From Endomicrobiales bacterium (GTDB taxonomy: Bacteria; Elusimicrobiota; Endomicrobiia; Endomicrobiales; JAFGIL01), in contig JAFGIL010000067.1 in NCBI GenBank assembly GCA_016929635.1, positions 1 through 64,000 on the forward strand: DNA of 64,000 nucleotides. The letters run 5' to 3'. The notes below the pieces were generated by a model. The model worked only from the letters and a program-made list of their open reading frames with translations. It made no database searches and was not told where the DNA came from. Made by a program: the position numbers and the translations under genes. Positions 8,535-18,506 of this stretch are shown piece by piece. Within the stretch, counting starts at the first letter, position 1, and each line of letters starts with the position of its first letter.

Positions 8535-10946
8535 TCACTTCCTCAATTTCATAACAAAGAGCTTGCCATGCACTATGTTTCTCAGTTTTCCGTTTATCTC
8601 AAACAGCATAGAATCTGCTATAGTTCCATGGATAAAGATGCTTATCTTTTCCCTGGTTACCTCCATGGAAATCCACTTGCCCCTGTGCTGGAATTTCAGC
8701 TTCAGGCTGTTCCAGAATTTCGGCAGATTGGGGTCAATCTGTATCCTGTCATTGACTATTCTTATTCCGGCAAATCCCCTCATCACAATGTCAATGGAAC
8801 CGCCCATTACACCGCAATGGATCCCCTCGGGAGTAGTGCCTCCCTGGGTATCATGTATATCTGACTTCAACACTTCCCTGAACCAATGCCAGGCACCCTG
8901 TTTTTTGCCCAGATAGTATGCAATAAAACAATGCACTACCTTGCTTAGAGTGGAACCATGGCTGGTCCTTCTTAAATAATAATCGTAGTTTTTCCTTGGC
9001 ATGTTCTTTGTCAGCTTATACCCAAGCCTTGTAAATATATCTCCAATTTCGGGAAGAGAAAAGAGATAAAAAATCATTAAAACATCAGCCTGTTTTGAAA
9101 GCTTATAAGAATCCGGAGAACGGCCCTCTGCTTTTAATATTCTGTCCAGCCGCTCTATTTTTCCGTATTCAGACCTGTATCCTTCCCAATCCAGCTCTTT
9201 GAGTTTCATATACCCCTTGAACTGGCTTATAACCCCTTCATCGTTTATTATCAGATTCATCTTTCTGGTTATCCGGTCCCATTTAATGAGCTCATCGGGA
9301 ACAAGCTTTATTTTCTTTACGATGCGCCTTTTGTGCTTTTCAGAAAGCATCTTTAAAATGTCCTGCGCCCTTAGAAGAATCCAGGTAACCATAAAGTTCG
9401 TGTATGCGTTGTCCTCCACCCCGGCTTCCTTGGAGTTCGGGTATTTCTCGTGAAACTCATCCGGCCCCATCACGCCTTTTATATGATACCTGTTGTCCTT
9501 GGAGTTGTATTTCGCAAGGCTGGCACAGAACTGAGCAATGGAAAGTAAGACTTCCGCGCCGTATTTTTTAAGGAACTCGAAATCGTTAGTCCTTTCCCAG
9601 TGTTTCCATACGTTATGTGCAATCGCAAAATTTATATGCCTCTGGGCTGAGCTGTAATCCGGCCCCCATTTCCCGGACATGGGATTTAAATGGACTACCT
9701 GGGTCTCTTCCCTGCCGCTGGAACCGCTCTGCCACGGGAACATCGCGCCTTTATAACCGAACTTCTTTGCGTATTCCCTTGCTTTGCCAAGACGCCTGTA
9801 CCTGTATAAAATAACTGACCTTGAAATATCCGGATTATGAAAATCATAAAAAGCCATGGTGTACATCTCGTCCCAGAAAATATGCCCGCGGTATGCTTCC
9901 CCGTGAAGCCCCCTTGCCGGTATGCCCGCATCAATATCCTTGTTGTGATGCGTTGCAACCTGAAGCAGATGAAACATATGCAGCCTTAAAACTTTCTGGG
10001 CAAAATTATCGCCCTCAATTATAATATCGAACTTCTTCCATCTCTCTTCCCAGACCTGCTGGTGCGTTTTTAAAAGCTCGCTGAACCTGGGCAGGTTTTT
10101 TGCCATTTTAATCGATTCTTTTTTCGGGTATCTTACGGAAAAATCCTGAGAGGTAAATATCGCCACGGTCTTTTCTATCTCGTAAGGCCTCCCGCATTTC
10201 GCATAAATTTTAAACTCCTGCCCGTTTCTTTCTTTATCCTTAACCAGGTGTTTTATTGTCGGTTTGATTTCCTTTTTATTGGAAAAAATCCTTATCTTCG
10301 AGGCTTCGCAGGCTTCGATTTTGGACTGGCTTGTTTTCATGCATAAAAAAATGCCGTTTTTGGCAAAAGTCCCGCCGGAAGAATACACCCAATGCCTGTT
10401 ATTCAGCTGCCTGTACCTCTCCACCCCTGTATTTAAAACCGACCCGTTGATCATTGTTCTAACAGTAATCCAATCATCGTAATTTTCAGGCTTGACTACA
10501 TACCTCATTGCACCTACGTGAGGATTCTGGATATGTACTATACGCTCCGTGATGACCTGGGTAATCTGGCCTCTTGAATTCTGGAAACGCAGGGCTCTCC
10601 TCAACATGCCTTTTTTCATATTAAGCTCCTGCTTATATGAAAGCAGTTTTGAAGTGGCAGGATAGAACCACTCGCTGTCTCCTATTTTGAAAGTAAGGCA
10701 CAGCCAGTTTGGACAATTTACCAGGTCCTCATTGACTATATTTCTTCCCGCAATGTGGGTTGTAAGCCTGTTGTATAAACCGGCAATATAAGTACCCGGA
10801 TAATGTATCTTTGTGGCGCCCGACTCCGGAGCAGCGCCCCGCGTGCCAAAATAGCCGTTCCCCAGGGTACAAAGCGCTTCCCTCAACCCCTCTTCCGTAG
10901 GCTCAAAATTATCATACGAAATTGACCATAAATTAGTGTCTTTCAT
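8535..10946 (-). CDS. glycoside hydrolase family 65 protein (kojibiose/maltose/trehalose phosphorylase-like)
   Basis: N-terminal LREALCTLGNGYFGTRGAAPE; GHIFWDEMYTMAFY; GVMGPDEFHE; RTSHGSTLS. Confidence 0.92.
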   Translation of the reverse strand: MKDTNLWSISYDNFEPTEEGLREALCTLGNGYFGTRGAAPESGATKIHYPGTYIAGLYNRLTTHIAGRNIVNEDLVNCPNWLCLTFKIGDSEWFYPATSKLLSYKQELNMKKGMLRRALRFQNSRGQITQVITERIVHIQNPHVGAMRYVVKPENYDDWITVRTMINGSVLNTGVERYRQLNNRHWVYSSGGTFAKNGIFLCMKTSQSKIEACEASKIRIFSNKKEIKPTIKHLVKDKERNGQEFKIYAKCGRPYEIEKTVAIFTSQDFSVRYPKKESIKMAKNLPRFSELLKTHQQVWEERWKKFDIIIEGDNFAQKVLRLHMFHLLQVATHHNKDIDAGIPARGLHGEAYRGHIFWDEMYTMAFYDFHNPDISRSVILYRYRRLGKAREYAKKFGYKGAMFPWQSGSSGREETQVVHLNPMSGKWGPDYSSAQRHINFAIAHNVWKHWERTNDFEFLKKYGAEVLLSIAQFCASLAKYNSKDNRYHIKGVMGPDEFHEKYPNSKEAGVEDNAYTNFMVTWILLRAQDILKMLSEKHKRRIVKKIKLVPDELIKWDRITRKMNLIINDEGVISQFKGYMKLKELDWEGYRSEYGKIERLDRILKAEGRSPDSYKLSKQADVLMIFYLFSLPEIGDIFTRLGYKLTKNMPRKNYDYYLRRTSHGSTLSKVVHCFIAYYLGKKQGAWHWFREVLKSDIHDTQGGTTPEGIHCGVMGGSIDIVMRGFAGIRIVNDRIQIDPNLPKFWNSLKLKFQHRGKWISMEVTREKISIFIHGTIADSMLFEINGKLRNIVHGKLFVMKLRK

Positions 10947-11129
10947 TAATTATCCTTTCTATCAAACGCGCTCAAGAGGTCGCTTTTCTGCCTCGCCGGC
11001 AAGACGGTCGCTAAAGTCGCCGACGCTTCATAGCTTTGGCGACGAAGTGCTTCTGCGGACAGATGATGCCTTACTTCGATTTTAAAAGCTTCCTTCAATT
11101 CTGCCATCCGTAACTTTAGTGAAGGAAAG

Positions 11130-11203
11130 CGCGCTCAAGAGGATTCGAACCTCTAACCTTTTGATTCGTAGTCAAACGCTCTATCCAGTTGAGCTATGAG
11201 CGC
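11130..11203 (-). tRNA. tRNA-Arg (anticodon ACG), complete copy
   Basis: GCGCTCA...CTACGAA...AGAGGTTCGAATCCTCT-TGAGCGC; complete acceptor and T stems; forms left att copy. Confidence 0.93.
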
Positions 11204-11213
11204 ATTTTTGCTG
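11140..11213. repeat. left att direct repeat (74 bp)
   Basis: AGGATTCGAACCTCTAACC...GAGCGCATTTTTGCTG identical to 34097-34170. Confidence 0.95.
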
Positions 11214-11245
11214 TTCCTATTGATTTTTATAACACTTTTTTAATT

Positions 11246-12310
11246 TCAGAAACTACCCTTGATCTCCGCTTTTTCAAAAGTTTGTCCAAAGTTTGTCTGT
11301 CCCCTGTCAAAGTCATCAAATTTTGAGAGTTTATTCAAATGCTCGATTTCTTCCTTTTTGAAGTTCGGAGATAGGTGTGCATAGTAGTTTTCTGTTACCT
11401 TTACGCTACTATGTCCAAGCCATTTGCAAACCTGATAAATGCTCACTCCTGCCATTGTTAAGTAACTTGCAAAGGTATGCCTTAGCAGATGAAACGTGAA
11501 ATGCTTAATACCTAACCTGTTACAAAACTTTTCAAACCTGTGTGATATATAATCAGGGCTTAATTTGCCAAAGACATGATCCTCTTCGTTTATCCCCTTG
11601 CTGTACACCCCTATTAAATAATCATGGAGGGTGTTATTTATTGGAACATGCCTTTCCTTGCCTGATTTAGAACGCTTAATAAATATATTCCTTACGGGCA
11701 AAGACACATCTTTCCATTTCAAATTACATATCTCGCTTCGCCTCATTCCTGTATGCAAAGCACAAAGATAATAGGGATATATAATATCACCTTTCAGGTT
11801 TTCCTCAAGAAGCCTTACTTCTTCCTGAGACAAGTATCTGATATGCGCATTAGGCTCTCTTTTAAGTTTAACCCCGTTTGCTGGATTAAATCCCCTAAAT
11901 CTGTCCCAGAAAATCATTTTATTGAATATAGCCTTTACTAGAGCATGATTCCTGTCAATACTTGAGGATTTCAACCCCTTTTGTTTAAGCTCATTACGCA
12001 TATTTTGAATATCCAGAGCAGTGAAATCAACCAATTTTTTATCTCCGAAAAGAGTATTTAGATATTCAATTTCAGATAAATCAGATTTCCAAGAACGCTT
12101 ATTCGGCTTGGAATGTTTCTCAAAGAACAATTGAGAGGCTTGCCTAAAAGTAATCTGCTCATTTTTAAAGGAATTAGCGTTGAATTCTAACCTTTTTTGA
12201 GCTTCCGCTTTTATTGCCTGCTCTTTGGACTTAAAACGCTTCCTTAAACGTTTTCCGAAATGCCAAAAATCATACGTCCAAGTCTTATTTGAGGTGCGAA
12301 GAATGGTCAT
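11246..12310 (-). CDS. int: tyrosine-type site-specific integrase
   Basis: C-terminal catalytic motifs HTGMRRSEI, HLLRHTFASYLTMAG, WLGHSSVKVTENYYAH. Confidence 0.95.
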   Translation of the reverse strand: MTILRTSNKTWTYDFWHFGKRLRKRFKSKEQAIKAEAQKRLEFNANSFKNEQITFRQASQLFFEKHSKPNKRSWKSDLSEIEYLNTLFGDKKLVDFTALDIQNMRNELKQKGLKSSSIDRNHALVKAIFNKMIFWDRFRGFNPANGVKLKREPNAHIRYLSQEEVRLLEENLKGDIIYPYYLCALHTGMRRSEICNLKWKDVSLPVRNIFIKRSKSGKERHVPINNTLHDYLIGVYSKGINEEDHVFGKLSPDYISHRFEKFCNRLGIKHFTFHLLRHTFASYLTMAGVSIYQVCKWLGHSSVKVTENYYAHLSPNFKKEEIEHLNKLSKFDDFDRGQTNFGQTFEKAEIKGSF

Positions 12311-12540
12311 ATTTTATGCTCCTCGCCCTCTGCTGATTTTGCATTATAGCATTTTTTCATATCAAATGGAATATGTTCTCTGCTTTCAAGCCAAATTTCA
12401 ATGTGTTCTTTATTAAATCTGACCAAATTCCCGACCTTAATGTACGGAATGCGACCTCTATATACCCAATCTCTTAAAGTATTCTTTTTAACGCTCAAGT
12501 ATTCACATAATTGGTTAATGTTTAAAAGTTTTTGTTCCAT
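12307..12540 (-). CDS. excisionase-family / MerR-like helix-turn-helix protein
   Basis: LLNINQLCEYLSVKKNTLRDWVYRGRIPYIKVGNLVRFNKEHIEIWLE. Confidence 0.88.
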   Translation of the reverse strand: MEQKLLNINQLCEYLSVKKNTLRDWVYRGRIPYIKVGNLVRFNKEHIEIWLESREHIPFDMKKCYNAKSAEGEEHKI

Positions 12541-13002
12541 ATCTGGTTATTACATCCTGTTATTTTCCTGTTTTACCGGATTTAGATTTTATAGTTATTC
12601 ATTGTTTTATAATGCATAAGCCTCTGTTCATTTATTGGGGTAATTTTTCCAAAAAAACATGTGATTTTGGACTTTTATTACCCTGCCTTAAATGTTAACT
12701 AGACTTTCAAATAAACTGATTCTTAATACAATCAAAAATGCAGGCAATCGCAAATACTTTTCTTGCTTTTTTTCCAAATTTATTTTAATCTAACTTTTTC
12801 ATTGTAATTTTCGTGTTTTTTTAAAGTTTTTTGTGCATTATGCGTATTTACGTGTTTAAACTTAACTCTTCCTGGCATTTATTCCCCTTAAAAAGTATGC
12901 GAATGTCAGCAAAAAGCCTACAAATATCTAATATTCATACAAGTATGGTTTTTTTACAAAATAAGCCTTTGTTTTTTCTCAAATAAGACTTATTGTCCCC
13001 TG

Positions 13003-13242
13003 CTATTTAGGCACCCTGTTCGTTGAAATTTGAGCCTTAACACCCTCATTGTCGGGGGTATTCATACCCCTTGAATCTTTCATCTCAACCTTCTTTTCAA
13101 CTCTACCCAGCCTGTAAGGGTATAAAGAGCAATTTAAATCCTTGCAAAACCTTACTGCCTCACTGCTACCACAAACACAATCAAGGCATTGCTTTCTAAT
13201 GGCTCTCCATAACTCTTTTTTTGTTACTTTTACTTTTGGCAT
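13003..13242 (-). CDS. small Cys-rich phage/MGE protein
   Basis: RKQCLDCVCGSSEAVRFCKDLNCSLYPYRLGR Cys pattern. Confidence 0.7.
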   Translation of the reverse strand: MPKVKVTKKELWRAIRKQCLDCVCGSSEAVRFCKDLNCSLYPYRLGRVEKKVEMKDSRGMNTPDNEGVKAQISTNRVPK

Positions 13243-13355
13243 TTTAAACCTCTTTTTTTATGGACGCTCGAAACTCCCTTCAATTTGTCCCTTTTTTAAA
13301 TGTCGCGAAACTCTTATTTTGTTACACAATATTGTGATACATATTTGTTACACAT

Positions 13356-14048
13356 TTAGGTTATTATGGGTCTCTCTGGGTGCTTCCACTGTAGGAATCT
13401 GTATCCATTTGCCTTTCTCATGCCGAAAGTCCCAGATTGCCCTTTTTCTACTATTTCAATAATCCCTTCATCTACTAATAAAAGAACTAGACGCCGAATT
13501 TCCGCAGCTTCCGATATACACTGATAGCTGTCCCTTAGCATAGAACCTATCTCCCTAAATCCTATATAAATAATCTCCCCTGCATTCTTGTCAAATTGGG
13601 CTTTTCTCAGTGATTGCACAATATAGAACATTGCTTTACCTTTGGACTGAAAACGTATTACTAAAAACTTCTCTAGTTCCTGCAAATCAAACGGCAAAAC
13701 AGAAATTTGTTTACTGTTTTTATTAGCTCTTTTAATATAGAAAATACATTTATCCTTACCTATACAAAAATCGTTCAATGCATTACACCCCATCTTGCTG
13801 TCTTTTTTTTCAAACCAATCCACATATTTAAGCAATTGGCTTCTTTGCTCACTAGGATTTAATGGCTTCTCACATCTTTTGTTCCATTCAAGCAATTCAT
13901 CTTTAATTTGTGATGGACTTAATCCCAGCCTTTTTAACTCAGCAATTAAACCATGCCTCATTTTTTGGAATTCATAGCCTCGTTCACACCCATTTTCATA
14001 AGCATTTTTAACACAATCACGCATATTGTTAAATATCTTCATTTCCAT
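13356..14048 (-). CDS. primase C-terminal-like / winged-helix protein
   Basis: N-terminal alpha-helical region, CNALNDFCIGKDKCIFY Cys cluster, C-terminal wHTH-like region. Confidence 0.45.
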   Translation of the reverse strand: MEMKIFNNMRDCVKNAYENGCERGYEFQKMRHGLIAELKRLGLSPSQIKDELLEWNKRCEKPLNPSEQRSQLLKYVDWFEKKDSKMGCNALNDFCIGKDKCIFYIKRANKNSKQISVLPFDLQELEKFLVIRFQSKGKAMFYIVQSLRKAQFDKNAGEIIYIGFREIGSMLRDSYQCISEAAEIRRLVLLLVDEGIIEIVEKGQSGTFGMRKANGYRFLQWKHPERPIIT

Positions 14049-14178
14049 TTTAATATTCCTAAATAATTAAGAGTTATAAAGCAAACTCCTTAAATCCTTA
14101 TTCATTTTCATTACTCCGTTTTTTACATTATCAAATTGCTCTCATATATTAATAGCGAAAATTCAGCAAAACAAAAAA

Positions 14179-14202
14179 AGCATACCGAAATTTCGGCATG
14201 CT
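14179..14202 (-). terminator. intrinsic terminator
   Basis: Minus strand AGCATGCCGAAATTTCGGTATGCT followed by TTTTTTT. Confidence 0.7.
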
Positions 14203-14272
14203 TATATATTAATTGATTCAAATTTATATTTTATACTATACTAAAGCAATGATGAAATATCACCAACACTAA

Positions 14273-14977
14273 TTATATCAATGCTCCTTTGTAGGTTATA
14301 TTAAACTTTGCCTTATATGATTTATTCTTTTTATATGAATAAAATGGGTCATCTTTTAAACCCATTACTAATTTAAGCCTTTTCCGTAATTCTTGGAATC
14401 TCTTTTGTGAATTTTCTCTTCCAGTATCCATTTTGAAAGAAAACTCCCCATTATTCTTAGCTAGACCTAGTAATGTTTCCCATTGAAAATCTGGCAAATC
14501 TTTTCTTTTATCCTTAAAACCAATTTGAGAATAATGATACTTTTTTTTCATTTCTTTTACTCTAATTTTTAGATTTTCTTCATCAATGAATGATATACAT
14601 ACTTCATTCCAATCTATTCCATCTGGAGTAGGGAACCTAGAAATAGGTTTTTCTTCTATTAAACATTTTATTTCTTTAAAGTATTTATTAAAATCTTTTC
14701 CAATGTCAACTATCTCGTCAACTACCTCGTCAGGATTACCGCCCTCTTTAACCAAATTTTCAGTTATCTGGATATTATCTATCACGCTTCTACCTGATTC
14801 CATTCCTTCAATAGAAATACCATTTATTATGCTCCTAATTTCTTTACTGCTTAATCCCTCCTTATTTAAGCTCCTTGCGATAAGTTCAAAACTTATATAT
14901 CTTTGGTCGTGTCTACGCATTTCATAAGCTTGTTTAATAGCTTTTAATATTATATGTTCTTTCTCAAGATAGTCCAT
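14273..14977 (-). CDS. hypothetical protein, probable DNA-binding (wHTH-like ends)
   Basis: Open reading frame with terminator downstream; no family recognised. Confidence 0.6.
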   Translation of the reverse strand: MDYLEKEHIILKAIKQAYEMRRHDQRYISFELIARSLNKEGLSSKEIRSIINGISIEGMESGRSVIDNIQITENLVKEGGNPDEVVDEIVDIGKDFNKYFKEIKCLIEEKPISRFPTPDGIDWNEVCISFIDEENLKIRVKEMKKKYHYSQIGFKDKRKDLPDFQWETLLGLAKNNGEFSFKMDTGRENSQKRFQELRKRLKLVMGLKDDPFYSYKKNKSYKAKFNITYKGALI

Positions 14978-15198
14978 AAAATAATTCTTTATTTCTGTTT
15001 GTCCACTTTTATCTAGTTAAACGTCAATTTATGCCCCCCTTGGGATTTTTGTTTCAAAATCAGGCCAGAGCCAAAGAATGCTTCTTGTCTCTCAAGTTCA
15101 GAAATGATGATAAATAGGGACAGCGACTATTTATTCATTCTCTTTTTACATAATATAGAATATGACTCAATCTTTAACTGCTAATTTATCTTTATTAA

Positions 15199-16788
15199 TC
15201 ACTCTCCTGTCCCCTTATCGTTCCAATTTTTTATACACTCACATATATTTTTTAAATGACCTTCCAATTCTGTTTTTTTTAAAAAATTATCTGTTGTTAA
15301 TGCGTCACATGCTTTTTTGGCAAATTCAATTCTTCTATGATATATTTCTTTATTTTCTTCATATATTTCATCTGGCAAATAACACTCTATTGTTAATTTG
15401 TTTTTAACTTCCACTTTGTCATCTTTTTTCGTTTCAACTGTCAATGGTGTCATGTTATCAGTCATCCAGAAATAAGCCCCTCTTCTATTTGCTAATTTAT
15501 TTTTAATTCTAGTCCTTATATCTATATTTTTATCACGATTTTTTTCATAGAATTTATCAGCATCAACCAAAAACACACAATTAGGATTTAAGTCTGGCAG
15601 ATTAACTATTTTCGTGGCTTCTTCTAAATCGCTCCAATCAAAATCCATATGATAAGCAAAATTAGGCCCGCCATACCACATAAATGCATAATTAATCCAT
15701 TCTTGATATTTGACATATTCATCTTCACCTTTTTTATAAAGTTCCAACCATTTACGTAAATAAATAATATCCGAAGGTCCTTCAACCCAAATAATTCCAT
15801 TTGCCTGCAAAACATCACTAGCTCTAACCCCCAATTCCCCATAAAGAAACTTCTTTAATTCATCATATTTATTATTTTCAAGCTGAACAACAGTAGAAAT
15901 TTTCTTATCTTTCTTTGTTAATAAGAAAACCTTTGAGTTATCCACTTCTTCTAGTAAATTCGCATCAATAAAAACAGAAGAATGGGTAGTTAGAACAAAT
16001 TGATAACCTTCCTTAGTCAAATCTACCAAATAACTCAGAAATAATCTTTGCATTCTTGGATGCATATGATTTTCTGGTTCTTCAATTAAAAATGTTTTTA
16101 TCTCAGTTTTCCATTCCGATTTACTACGGATTTCCATTATAAGATACACAAATTCCTGTATTCCATTACCATGCTCTAATACGATATATTTATCTAATAA
16201 TAGATCTTGACAATATACTGCTCGTCTTTCTCTTTCTTCTGGTGTTAGTTTAGATGGTTTTTTATCAATATTAAAACCTAAATATTTCTTAATATCATCT
16301 TTAATTATTTCCCAAGAATTATCTATTAAATCTGCATTATATATCGTGTTTCCGTTTTCTTCCTCTGCTTTATAAGAACCTAGTAAAGGGAGTAATCGTT
16401 TTGGTCCAATTGAAAATATTTCTTTTAAGGGATGACTGTTTTCATTTATACTAGTTTTCAATATATTGTTATCGGGGGAGGACTTAATGCTGCCATTTTC
16501 AAAATACTTCATTTCGTATGTTATATAAAATTCCCATTTATAATTCGCACTTTCAGTGATAACATTCATAATAAAAGGGCTATGCTTATCTATTAAATCA
16601 TTGATTGAAAAGCTTAATCCAAGATTGCCAATATCTCTATCCATACCTTTTCTGCATATCATCCTTAATGCATGAACGAAATTACTTTTACCGGAAGAGT
16701 TAGGTCCTATCAAGACGTTTATTTTATCTAAGTTAAATTCTTTATTCTCAAAGGTTCTATAATTAACTATTTCTATTTTATTTATCAT
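15199..16788 (-). CDS. OLD-family endonuclease (AAA ATPase + TOPRIM)
   Basis: Walker A INVLIGPNSSGKSNFVHAL; FLIEEPENHMHPRMQR; TTHSSVFID; IIWVEGPSDIIYLRKWL TOPRIM. Confidence 0.92.
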   Translation of the reverse strand: MINKIEIVNYRTFENKEFNLDKINVLIGPNSSGKSNFVHALRMICRKGMDRDIGNLGLSFSINDLIDKHSPFIMNVITESANYKWEFYITYEMKYFENGSIKSSPDNNILKTSINENSHPLKEIFSIGPKRLLPLLGSYKAEEENGNTIYNADLIDNSWEIIKDDIKKYLGFNIDKKPSKLTPEERERRAVYCQDLLLDKYIVLEHGNGIQEFVYLIMEIRSKSEWKTEIKTFLIEEPENHMHPRMQRLFLSYLVDLTKEGYQFVLTTHSSVFIDANLLEEVDNSKVFLLTKKDKKISTVVQLENNKYDELKKFLYGELGVRASDVLQANGIIWVEGPSDIIYLRKWLELYKKGEDEYVKYQEWINYAFMWYGGPNFAYHMDFDWSDLEEATKIVNLPDLNPNCVFLVDADKFYEKNRDKNIDIRTRIKNKLANRRGAYFWMTDNMTPLTVETKKDDKVEVKNKLTIECYLPDEIYEENKEIYHRRIEFAKKACDALTTDNFLKKTELEGHLKNICECIKNWNDKGTGE

Positions 16789-16923
16789 TTATTTCTCGAT
16801 TCAATTATTTCTCATTTCTTGATTTAATGTATCAATAGTTGCAATTTATTCTAAAATGGTGAAAATCTACTATTTTTTACTATAGTTGCCTCATTTTGGA
16901 TTTTCTGTTTAATTCTAACACAA

Positions 16924-17514
16924 CTATCTATCTATTGTTTTTATAAAACTATAAGGAATCCAGTATGCTTCTCCGATTTGATAATCATCTGGACCATCTT
17001 TTACCCTTACCTTTCTTAATTTATACTTTTTATCTATTATAAGGACACTTGTACCCTTATATAACAGCATTGTTTTACCGTTTTTTATTAATTCTTCTAC
17101 ACCATAACTGTCAATAATATCTAATGCTTTTTCATATCTTTTGAAATCTTCTATTGTAATAGCTCCTACCACATCGTAACTTATTACTCCGCTCTTGCCA
17201 ACCGAGGTTTTAAAATAATGTATACTATTCCATTTTTTGTATATATCTTTGTATAGTTCAGGGATACCTACTATAACAAGTAATATTGCCCCTATAAAGA
17301 TTATTACTTTAAATATACTGCTTTCAAATAAAGGAGATAGCATGTTATTTACTTTATTTTCATAACTATTTAATTTCTTTATTACACCTGGGCCATATGT
17401 AACAAATATAAATATTATCGATATAAAACATATAGCAATTAATATAGCTAAAAGACTTTCCAAATTAATAATGTTTACATTTAGTTCTTTAAAATAACTT
17501 AGAATTTTATTCAT
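16924..17514 (-). CDS. hypothetical membrane protein (two N-terminal TM segments)
   Basis: Hydrophobic segments ESLLAILIAICFISIIFIFVTYG and FKVIIFIGAILLVIVGI. Confidence 0.65.
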   Translation of the reverse strand: MNKILSYFKELNVNIINLESLLAILIAICFISIIFIFVTYGPGVIKKLNSYENKVNNMLSPLFESSIFKVIIFIGAILLVIVGIPELYKDIYKKWNSIHYFKTSVGKSGVISYDVVGAITIEDFKRYEKALDIIDSYGVEELIKNGKTMLLYKGTSVLIIDKKYKLRKVRVKDGPDDYQIGEAYWIPYSFIKTIDR

Positions 17515-17754
17515 ATTAATGCATCCTTCCTACTTTATCTCAGCTGCACCATTCTAACACAATTTACGTTTTTTATTAATCAATATAATCAGTAATATTA
17601 AAGAAAATATTGATACATTTACACAAAAAGGTAAACCATGTTTTGCCATATCCACAGTTAGTTTATTCCAAAATTCGAAAAATGGGGACAGCTCACATTT
17701 ATTCTATCACACATTAAAAATATTTCAATGCAAGACCTGACCCTATCTATATTC

Positions 17755-18339
17755 TTATTGTTTAAATAATCTTGTTCTATTTTTTGTTAAAGGTATTGGT
17801 AATTCTTCTCGCATTTCCGCAATTACTTCCGCGGCCTTGTTTGTAAGCAATTCATAATACTTATGAAATTTTGAAGGATAATCTGTTTTTTTGATGTCTT
17901 CTGATATGACTATATTCATTGCTTCATTATGCAATGTTTCAAGTTCTTTAAACTTATCATAAATAACTCTTGATTTAGCTCTTGAAAAATAAAGTGCAAA
18001 ATCTAAATATACCTTTGATGAATATTCATAATTCATATTTATTGAATTCTGCAAGTCTCTCTCCAAACTAAACTTTTGACCATCTGACAATTTATCTTTT
18101 ATTCTTAATTTGTGTAGTTGTTCTGCATTCCTCATTATACTTTGAGCATTTGCCACATACTTCACTAAAGAGTGGGCGATTTCTAATCTTTGATCAATGA
18201 CTGCTTTTTTTTCAAGGTAATTATTCTGCAAATACCATATACCAAATGTTCCTAATAAGATAGATACAAAAGTTATGACTAATGGGTGTCTAAGTAAAGA
18301 ATTATTAGTATTTTGGTTCATTGTCCTATTGTCTTTCAT
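17755..18339 (-). CDS. hypothetical protein with one N-terminal TM helix and a helical soluble domain
   Basis: LVITFVSILLGTFGIWYL TM segment. Confidence 0.6.
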   Translation of the reverse strand: MKDNRTMNQNTNNSLLRHPLVITFVSILLGTFGIWYLQNNYLEKKAVIDQRLEIAHSLVKYVANAQSIMRNAEQLHKLRIKDKLSDGQKFSLERDLQNSINMNYEYSSKVYLDFALYFSRAKSRVIYDKFKELETLHNEAMNIVISEDIKKTDYPSKFHKYYELLTNKAAEVIAEMREELPIPLTKNRTRLFKQ

Positions 18340-18506
18340 TTTTTTTCCTTATCAAATAATACAATTACCATTTTCAAACAAAAATCATATTTAATATTTC
18401 AATACTTTATTGAACACAACAAGTCATATTGCATCTTAATTCATATAGACAATTTATAGATATTGTCGCAATATCGAATTACTTACCACAACCACTACTT
18501 TATTGG

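Noticed and set aside
15199-16788. Gabija system
   Set aside because: OLD/GajA-like protein present, but no GajB UvrD-type helicase in adjacent genes
17686-17712. GGGGACAGCTCACATTTATTC as a REP hairpin like 15110-15134
   Set aside because: Only ~4-bp pairing potential; resemblance to ATAAATAGGGACAGCGACTATTTAT is too weak
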